From Nemertoderma westbladi (lineage: Eukaryota; Xenacoelomorpha; Nemertodermatida; Nemertodermatidae): 64,000 bases of DNA. How positions within the stretch are numbered: position 1 is the first letter of the stretch; every line of letters begins with the position of its first letter. Under the pieces are notes generated by a model. That model saw only the letters and a program-made list of their open reading frames with translations, made no database searches and was not told the DNA's origin. Of the stretch, positions 53,542 to 64,000 are shown one piece after another. Location of the stretch: NCBI GenBank assembly GCA_032718475.1, contig JAUCBJ010008798.1:114041-178040 (forward strand), read 5' to 3'. The position numbers were made by a program, and so were the translations under genes.

Positions 53542-56500
53542 CCGACCTATACCAAGCTACACCGACATACACTCATACAGGCCTATACCAACTTAATAAA
53601 GATATATATACCAACCTATACCAAGCTACACCGACATACACTCATACAGGCCTATACCAACTTAATAAAGATATATATACCAACCTATACCAAGCTACAC
53701 CGACATACACTCCTACAGGCCTATACCAACTTAATAAAGATATATATACCGACCTATACCAAGCTACACCGACATACACTCATACAGGCCTATACCAACT
53801 GAATAAAGATATATATACCAACCTATACCAAGCTACACCGACATACAATCATACAGGCCTATACCAACTTAATAAAGATATATATACCGACCTATACCAA
53901 GCTACACCGACATACACTCATACAGGCCTATACCAACTTAATAAAGATATATATACCGACCTATACCAAGCTACACCGACATACACTCCTACAGGCCTAT
54001 ACCAACTTAATAAAGATATATATACCAACCTATACCAAGCTACACCGACATACACTCATACAGGCCTATACCAACTTAATAAAGATATATATACCAACCT
54101 ATACCAAGCTACACCGACATAGACTCCTACAGGCCTATACCAACTTAATAAAGATATATATACCGACCTATACCAAGCTACACCGACATACACTCCTACA
54201 GGCCTATACCAACTTAATAAAGATATATATACCGACCTATACCAAGCTACACCGACATAGACTCCTACAGGCCTATACCAACTTAATAAAGATATATATA
54301 CCAACCTATACCAAGCTACACCGACATACACTCCTACAGGCCTATACCAACTTAATAAAGATATATATACCGACCTATACCAAGCTACACCGACATACAC
54401 TCATACAGGCCTATACCAACTTAATAAAGATATATATACCAACCTATACCAAGCTACACCGACATACACTCATACAGGCCTATACCAACTTAATAAATAT
54501 ATCTATACCAACCTATACCAAGCTACACCGACATACAATCATACAGGCCTATACCAACTTAATAAAGATATATATACCAACCTATACCAAGCTACACCGA
54601 CATACAATCATACAGGCCTATACCAACTTAATAAAGATATATATACCAACCTATACCAAGCTACACCGACATACACTCATACAGGCCTATACCAACTTAA
54701 TAAAGATATATATACCAACCTGTACCAAGCTACACCAACATACACTCATACAGGCCTATACCAACTTAATAAAGATATATATACCAACCTATACCAAGCT
54801 ACACCGACATACACTCCTACAGGCCTATACCAACTTAATAAAGATATATATACCGACCTATACCAAGCTACACCGACATACACTCATACAGGCCTATACC
54901 AACTGAATAAAGATATATATACCAACCTATACCAAGCTACACCGACATACAATCATACAGGCCTATACCAACTTAATAAAGATATATATACCGACCTATA
55001 CCAAGCTACACCGACATACACTCATACAGGCCTATACCAACTTAATAAAGATATATATACCGACCTATACCAAGCTACACCGACATACACTCCTACAGGC
55101 CTATGCCAACTTAATAAAGATATATATACCAACCTATACCAAGCTACACCGACATACACTCATACAGGCCTATACCAACTTAATAAAGATATATATACCA
55201 ACCTATACCAAGCTACACCGACATAGACTCCTACAGGCCTATACCAACTTAATAAAGATATATATACCGACCTATACCAAGCTACACCGACATACACTCC
55301 TACAGGCCTATACCAACTTAATAAAGATATATATACCGACCTATACCAAGCTACACCGACATAGACTCCTACAGGCCTATACCAACTTAATAAAGATATA
55401 TATACCAACCTATACCAAGCTACACCGACATACACTCCTACAGGCCTATACCAACTTAATAAAGATATATATACCGACCTATACCAAGCTACACCGACAT
55501 ACACTCATACAGGCCTATACCAACTTAATAAAGATATATATACCAACCTATACCAAGCTACACCGACATACACTCATACAGGCCTATACCAACTTAATAA
55601 ATATATCTATACCAACCTATACCAAGCTACACCGACATACAATCATACAGGCCTATACCAACTTAATAAAGATATATATACCAACCTATACCAAGCTACA
55701 CCGACATACAATCATACAGGCCTATACCAACTTAATAAAGATATATATACCAACCTATACCAAGCTACACCGACATACACTCATACAGGCCTATACCAAC
55801 TTAATAAAGATATATATACCAACCTGTACCAAGCTACACCGACATACAATCATACAGGCCTATACCAACTTAATAAAGATATATATACCAACCTATACCA
55901 AGCTACACCGACATACAATCATACAGGCCTATACCAACTTAATAAAGATATATATACCGACCTATACCAAGCTACACTGATATACACTCATACAGGCCTA
56001 TACCAACTTAATAAAGATATATATACCAACCTATACCAAGCTACACCGATATACACTCCTACAGGCCTATACCAACTTAATAAATATATCTATACCAACC
56101 TATACCAAGCTACACCGACATACACTCATACAGGCCTATACCAACTTAATAAAGATATATATACCAACCTATACCAAGCTACACCGATATACACTCCTAC
56201 AGGCCTATACCAACTTAATAAAGATATATATACCAACCTATACCAAGCTACACCGACATACACTCCTACAGGCCTATACCAACTTAATAAATATATCTAT
56301 ACCAACCTATACCAAGCTACACCGACATACACTCCTACAGGCCTATACCAACTTAATAAATATATCTATACCAACCTATACCAAGCTACACCGACATACA
56401 CTTACACTCCTACAGGCCTATACCAACTTAATAAAGATATATATACCAACCTATACCAAGCTACACCGACATACACTCATCCAGGACTATACCAACTTAA

Positions 56501-59500
56501 TAAAGATATATATACCAACCTATACTAAGCTACACCGACATACACTCATACAGGCCTATACCAACTTAATAAAGATATATATACCGACCTATACCAAGCT
56601 ACACCGATATACACTCATACAGGCCTATACCAACTTAATAAAGATATATATACCGACCTATACCAAGCTACACCGATATACACTCATACAGGCCTATACC
56701 AACTTAATAAAGATATATATACCGACCTATACCAAGCTACACCGATATACACTCATACAGGCCTATACCAACTTAATAAAGATATATATACCAACCTTTA
56801 CCAAGCTACACCGACATACACTCATACAGGCCTATACCAACTTAATAAAGATATATATACCAACCCATACCAAGCTACACCGACATACACTCATACAGGC
56901 CTATACCAACTTAATAAAGATATATATACCAACCTATACCAAGCTACACCGATATACACTCCTACAGGCCTATACCAACTTAACAAATATATCTATAGCA
57001 ACCTATACCAAGCTACACCGACATACACTCCTACAGGCCTATACCAACTTAATAAAGATATATATACCAACCTATACCAAGCTACACCGACATACACTCC
57101 TACAGGCCTATACCAACTTAATAAATATATCTATACCAACCTATACCAAGCTACACCGATATACACTCCTACAGGCCTATACCAACTTAATAAAGATATC
57201 TATACCAACCTATACCAAGCTACACCGACATACACTCATACAGGCCTATACCAACTTAATAAAGATATATATACCAACCTATACCAAGCTACACCGACAT
57301 ACACTCATACAGGCCTATACCAACTTAATAAAGATATATATACCGACCTATACCAAGCTACACCGATATACACTCATACAGGCCTATACCAACTTAATAA
57401 AGATATATATACCAACCTATACCAAGCTACACCGACATACACTCATACAGGCCTATACCAACTTAATAAAGATATATATACCAACCTATACCAAGCTACA
57501 CCGACATAGACTCCTACAGGCCTATACCAACTTAATAAAGATATATATACCGACCTATACCAAGCTACACCGACATACACTCCTACAGGCCTATACCAAC
57601 TTAATAAAGATATATATACCGACCTATACCAAGCTACACCGACATAGACTCCTACAGGCCTATACCAACTTAATAAAGATATATATACCAACCTATACCA
57701 AGCTACACCGACATACACTCCTACAGGCCTATACCAACTTAATAAAGATATATATACCGACCTATACCAAGCTACACCGACATACACTCATACAGGCCTA
57801 TACCAACTTAATAAAGATATATATACCAACCTATACCAAGCTACACCGACATACACTCATACAGGCCTATACCAACTTAATAAATATATCTATACCAACC
57901 TATACCAAGCTACACCGACATACAATCATACAGGCCTATACCAACTTAATAAAGATATATATACCAACCTATACCAAGCTACACCGACATACAATCATAC
58001 AGGCCTATACCAACTTAATAAAGATATATATACCAACCTATACCAAGCTACACCGACATACACTCATACAGGCCTATACCAACTTAATAAAGATATATAT
58101 ACCAACCTGTACCAAGCTACACCAACATACACTCATACAGGCCTATACCAACTTAATAAAGATATATATACCAACCTATACCAAGCTACACCGACATACA
58201 CTCCTACAGGCCTATACCAACTTAATAAAGATATATATACCGACCTATACCAAGCTACACCGACATACACTCATACAGGCCTATACCAACTGAATAAAGA
58301 TATATATACCAACCTATACCAAGCTACACCGACATACAATCATACAGGCCTATACCAACTTAATAAAGATATATATACCGACCTATACCAAGCTACACCG
58401 ACATACACTCATACAGGCCTATACCAACTTAATAAAGATATATATACCGACCTATACCAAGCTACACCGACATACACTCCTACAGGCCTATGCCAACTTA
58501 ATAAAGATATATATACCAACCTATACCAAGCTACACCGACATACACTCATACAGGCCTATACCAACTTAATAAAGATATATATACCAACCTATACCAAGC
58601 TACACCGACATAGACTCCTACAGGCCTATACCAACTTAATAAAGATATATATACCGACCTATACCAAGCTACACCGACATACACTCCTACAGGCCTATAC
58701 CAACTTAATAAAGATATATATACCGACCTATACCAAGCTACACCGACATACACTCATACAGGCCTATACCAACTTAATAAAGATATATATACCGACCTAT
58801 ACCAAGCTACACCGACATACACTCATACAGGCCTATACCAACTTAATAAAGATATATATACCAACCTATACCAAGCTACACCGACATACACTCATACAGG
58901 CCTATACCAACTTAATAAATATATCTATACCAACCTATACCAAGCTACACCGACATACAATCATACAGGCCTATACCAACTTAATAAAGATATATATACC
59001 AACCTATACCAAGCTACACCGACATACAATCATACAGGCCTATACCAACTTAATAAAGATATATATACCAACCTATACCAAGCTACACCGACATACACTC
59101 ATACAGGCCTATACCAACTTAATAAAGATATATATACCAACCTGTACCAAGCTACACCGACATACAATCATACAGGCCTATACCAACTTAATAAAGATAT
59201 ATATACCAACCTATACCAAGCTACACCGACATACAATCATACAGGCCTATACCAACTTAATAAAGATATATATACCGACCTATACCAAGCTACACTGATA
59301 TACACTCATACAGGCCTATACCAACTTAATAAAGATATATATACCAACCTATACCAAGCTACACCGATATACACTCCTACAGGCCTATACCAACTTAATA
59401 AATATATCTATACCAACCTATACCAAGCTACACCGACATACACTCATACAGGCCTATACCAACTTAATAAAGATATATATACCAACCTATACCAAGCTAC

Positions 59501-62500
59501 ACCGATATACACTCCTACAGGCCTATACCAACTTAATAAAGATATATATACCAACCTATACCAAGCTACACCGACATACACTCCTACAGGCCTATACCAA
59601 CTTAATAAATATATCTATACCAACCTATACCAAGCTACACCGACATACACTCCTACAGGCCTATACCAACTTAATAAATATATCTATACCAACCTATACC
59701 AAGCTACACCGACATACACTTACACTCCTACAGGCCTATACCAACTTAATAAAGATATATATACCAACCTATACCAAGCTACACCGACATACACTCATCC
59801 AGGACTATACCAACTTAATAAAGATATATATACCAACCTATACTAAGCTACACCGACATACACTCATACAGGCCTATACCAACTTAATAAAGATATATAT
59901 ACCGACCTATACCAAGCTACACCGATATACACTCATACAGGCCTATACCAACTTAATAAAGATATATATACCGACCTATACCAAGCTACACCGATATACA
60001 CTCATACAGGCCTATACCAACTTAATAAAGATATATATACCGACCTATACCAAGCTACACCGATATACACTCATACAGGCCTATACCAACTTAATAAAGA
60101 TATATATACCAACCTTTACCAAGCTACACCGACATACACTCATACAGGCCTATACCAACTTAATAAAGATATATATACCAACCCATACCAAGCTACACCG
60201 ACATACACTCATACAGGCCTATACCAACTTAATAAAGATATATATACCAACCTATACCAAGCTACACCGATATACACTCCTACAGGCCTATACCAACTTA
60301 ACAAATATATCTATAGCAACCTATACCAAGCTACACCGACATACACTCCTACAGGCCTATACCAACTTAATAAAGATATATATACCAACCTATACCAAGC
60401 TACACCGACATACACTCCTACAGGCCTATACCAACTTAATAAATATATCTATACCAACCTATACCAAGCTACACCGATATACACTCCTACAGGCCTATAC
60501 CAACTTAATAAAGATATCTATACCAACCTATACCAAGCTACACCGACATACACTCATACAGGCCTATACCAACTTAATAAAGATATATATACCAACCTAT
60601 ACCAAGCTACACCGACATACACTCATACAGGCCTATACCAACTTAATAAAGATATATATACCGACCTATACCAAGCTACACCGATATACACTCATACAGG
60701 CCTATACCAACTTAATAAAGATATATATACCAACCTATACCAAGCTACACCGACATACACTCATACAGGCCTATACCAACTTAATAAAGATATATATACC
60801 AACCTATACCAAGCTACACCGACATAGACTCCTACAGGCCTATACCAACTTAATAAAGATATATATACCGACCTATACCAAGCTACACCGACATACACTC
60901 CTACAGGCCTATACCAACTTAATAAAGATATATATACCGACCTATACCAAGCTACACCGACATAGACTCCTACAGGCCTATACCAACTTAATAAAGATAT
61001 ATATACCAACCTATACCAAGCTACACCGACATACACTCCTACAGGCCTATACCAACTTAATAAAGATATATATACCGACCTATACCAAGCTACACCGACA
61101 TACACTCATACAGGCCTATACCAACTTAATAAAGATATATATACCAACCTATACCAAGCTACACCGACATACACTCATACAGGCCTATACCAACTTAATA
61201 AATATATCTATACCAACCTATACCAAGCTACACCGACATACAATCATACAGGCCTATACCAACTTAATAAAGATATATATACCAACCTATACCAAGCTAC
61301 ACCGACATACAATCATACAGGCCTATACCAACTTAATAAAGATATATATACCAACCTATACCAAGCTACACCGACATACACTCATACAGGCCTATACCAA
61401 CTTAATAAAGATATATATACCAACCTGTACCAAGCTACACCAACATACACTCATACAGGCCTATACCAACTTAATAAAGATATATATACCAACCTATACC
61501 AAGCTACACCGACATACACTCCTACAGGCCTATACCAACTTAATAAAGATATATATACCGACCTATACCAAGCTACACCGACATACACTCATACAGGCCT
61601 ATACCAACTGAATAAAGATATATATACCAACCTATACCAAGCTACACCGACATACAATCATACAGGCCTATACCAACTTAATAAAGATATATATACCGAC
61701 CTATACCAAGCTACACCGACATACACTCATACAGGCCTATACCAACTTAATAAAGATATATATACCGACCTATACCAAGCTACACCGACATACACTCCTA
61801 CAGGCCTATGCCAACTTAATAAAGATATATATACCAACCTATACCAAGCTACACCGACATACACTCATACAGGCCTATACCAACTTAATAAAGATATATA
61901 TACCAACCTATACCAAGCTACACCGACATAGACTCCTACAGGCCTATACCAACTTAATAAAGATATATATACCGACCTATACCAAGCTACACCGACATAC
62001 ACTCCTACAGGCCTATACCAACTTAATAAAGATATATATACCGACCTATACCAAGCTACACCGACATACACTCATACAGGCCTATACCAACTTAATAAAG
62101 ATATATATACCGACCTATACCAAGCTACACCGACATACACTCATACAGGCCTATACCAACTTAATAAAGATATATATACCAACCTATACCAAGCTACACC
62201 GACATACACTCATACAGGCCTATACCAACTTAATAAATATATCTATACCAACCTATACCAAGCTACACCGACATACAATCATACAGGCCTATACCAACTT
62301 AATAAAGATATATATACCAACCTATACCAAGCTACACCGACATACAATCATACAGGCCTATACCAACTTAATAAAGATATATATACCAACCTATACCAAG
62401 CTACACCGACATACACTCATACAGGCCTATACCAACTTAATAAAGATATATATACCAACCTGTACCAAGCTACACCGACATACAATCATACAGGCCTATA

Positions 62501-64000
62501 CCAACTTAATAAAGATATATATACCAACCTATACCAAGCTACACCGACATACAATCATACAGGCCTATACCAACTTAATAAAGATATATATACCGACCTA
62601 TACCAAGCTACACTGATATACACTCATACAGGCCTATACCAACTTAATAAAGATATATATACCAACCTATACCAAGCTACACCGATATACACTCCTACAG
62701 GCCTATACCAACTTAATAAATATATCTATACCAACCTATACCAAGCTACACCGACATACACTCATACAGGCCTATACCAACTTAATAAAGATATATATAC
62801 CAACCTATACCAAGCTACACCGATATACACTCCTACAGGCCTATACCAACTTAATAAAGATATATATACCAACCTATACCAAGCTACACCGACATACACT
62901 CCTACAGGCCTATACCAACTTAATAAATATATCTATACCAACCTATACCAAGCTACACCGACATACACTCCTACAGGCCTATACCAACTTAATAAATATA
63001 TCTATACCAACCTATACCAAGCTACACCGACATACACTTACACTCCTACAGGCCTATACCAACTTAATAAAGATATATATACCAACCTATACCAAGCTAC
63101 ACCGACATACACTCATCCAGGACTATACCAACTTAATAAAGATATATATACCAACCTATACTAAGCTACACCGACATACACTCATACAGGCCTATACCAA
63201 CTTAATAAAGATATATATACCGACCTATACCAAGCTACACCGATATACACTCATACAGGCCTATACCAACTTAATAAAGATATATATACCGACCTATACC
63301 AAGCTACACCGATATACACTCATACAGGCCTATACCAACTTAATAAAGATATATATACCGACCTATACCAAGCTACACCGATATACACTCATACAGGCCT
63401 ATACCAACTTAATAAAGATATATATACCAACCTTTACCAAGCTACACCGACATACACTCATACAGGCCTATACCAACTTAATAAAGATATATATACCAAC
63501 CCATACCAAGCTACACCGACATACACTCATACAGGCCTATACCAACTTAATAAAGATATATATACCAACCTATACCAAGCTACACCGATATACACTCCTA
63601 CAGGCCTATACCAACTTAACAAATATATCTATAGCAACCTATACCAAGCTACACCGACATACACTCCTACAGGCCTATACCAACTTAATAAAGATATATA
63701 TACCAACCTATACCAAGCTACACCGACATACACTCCTACAGGCCTATACCAACTTAATAAATATATCTATACCAACCTATACCAAGCTACACCGATATAC
63801 ACTCCTACAGGCCTATACCAACTTAATAAAGATATCTATACCAACCTATACCAAGCTACACCGACATACACTCATACAGGCCTATACCAACTTAATAAAG
63901 ATATATATACCAACCTATACCAAGCTACACCGACATACACTCATACAGGCCTATACCAACTTAATAAAGATATATATACCGACCTATACCAAGCTACATC
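53542..64000. repeat. 69-bp satellite with 3,318-bp higher-order period
   Basis: About 151 head-to-tail units run to the window edge, so the array continues beyond it. The unit contains CTATACCAAGCTACACCGAC, ATACACTCATACAGGCCTAT and ACCAACTTAATAAAGATATA. Variants (ACCGAC/ACCAAC, GACATAGACTCC, AAATATATCTATACC) recur in fixed order. A 6-bp insertion marker giving CTTACACTCC occurs at 56401, 59719 and 63037, exactly 3,318 bp apart (48 units plus 6 bp). A sub-period of 1,104 bp (16 units) is also present. Because 69 is divisible by three, long frames appear on both strands (for example 53520-54122 + and 54056-54400 -); their frames are interrupted at different places and they are not called as genes. 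Confidence 0.95.

Noticed and set aside
53520-54122. 200-codon tyrosine/threonine-rich frame and the repeated 114-codon minus frames in the satellite
   Set aside because: The unit is 69 bp, so frames persist by arithmetic. The frames stop at the GACATAGAC variant and recur only as copies of the higher-order block.

Overview
This window is animal nuclear DNA, most likely from a marine invertebrate; the species cannot be told from the sequence. It is AT-rich, has spliced genes with GT-AG introns, and is crowded with transposons and satellites. Coding exons stand out as GC- and CpG-rich islands. Five conserved protein genes are recognisable: glyoxalase I (GLO1, two exons, + strand, 11648-14294), cancer-related nucleoside-triphosphatase NTPCR (one exon, - strand, 15064-15660), the ER-stress eIF2-alpha kinase PERK (EIF2AK3, two exons, + strand, 21029-25410), calcyphosine-like CAPSL (one exon, + strand, 36038-36661) and a PGC-1/PRC-type RRM protein (- strand, 39879-42320). 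They do not form an operon or a shared pathway; they are ordinary neighbouring housekeeping or ciliary-type genes. Their low intron number is notable.

Layout: 0-6.5 kb holds an element with converging 15-mer termini, a 2.65 kb foldback element whose arms are tandem arrays, and a LINE fragment. 6.8-11.6 kb is framed by an inverted duplication of about 0.5 kb ending just upstream of GLO1. 11.6-25.4 kb carries GLO1, NTPCR and PERK with hairpin elements in introns and spacers. 27.1-29.6 kb is a 66-bp minisatellite. 31-35.6 kb is a cluster of hairpin elements plus a tRNA-derived SINE. 36-42.3 kb holds CAPSL and the PGC-1-like gene. 43.4-51.4 kb is a retrotransposon graveyard: one LINE, then a second LINE split by a Penelope-like element. 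53.5 kb to the window end is a 69-bp satellite with a 3,318-bp higher-order period.

The most unusual thing is a group of short inverted-repeat elements (at about 6.5, 12.8, 13.4, 19.6, 31.2, 32.7, 34.0 and 34.8 kb). Their terminal arms mostly differ, yet they share an internal core, roughly GTTTATTGTTTTGGTTAGAA followed by CTGTAACCTGCTCCTTTCC. One arm family also occurs without the core (42.5 kb), so the core looks like an exchangeable module. Also notable are two hairpin transposons of only 52-53 bp with perfect 8-bp target duplications, one supported by an empty site inside this same window, and a hammerhead-like motif at the 3' end of the Penelope-like element.

All repeat boundaries were found by eye, so identities and copy counts are approximate.
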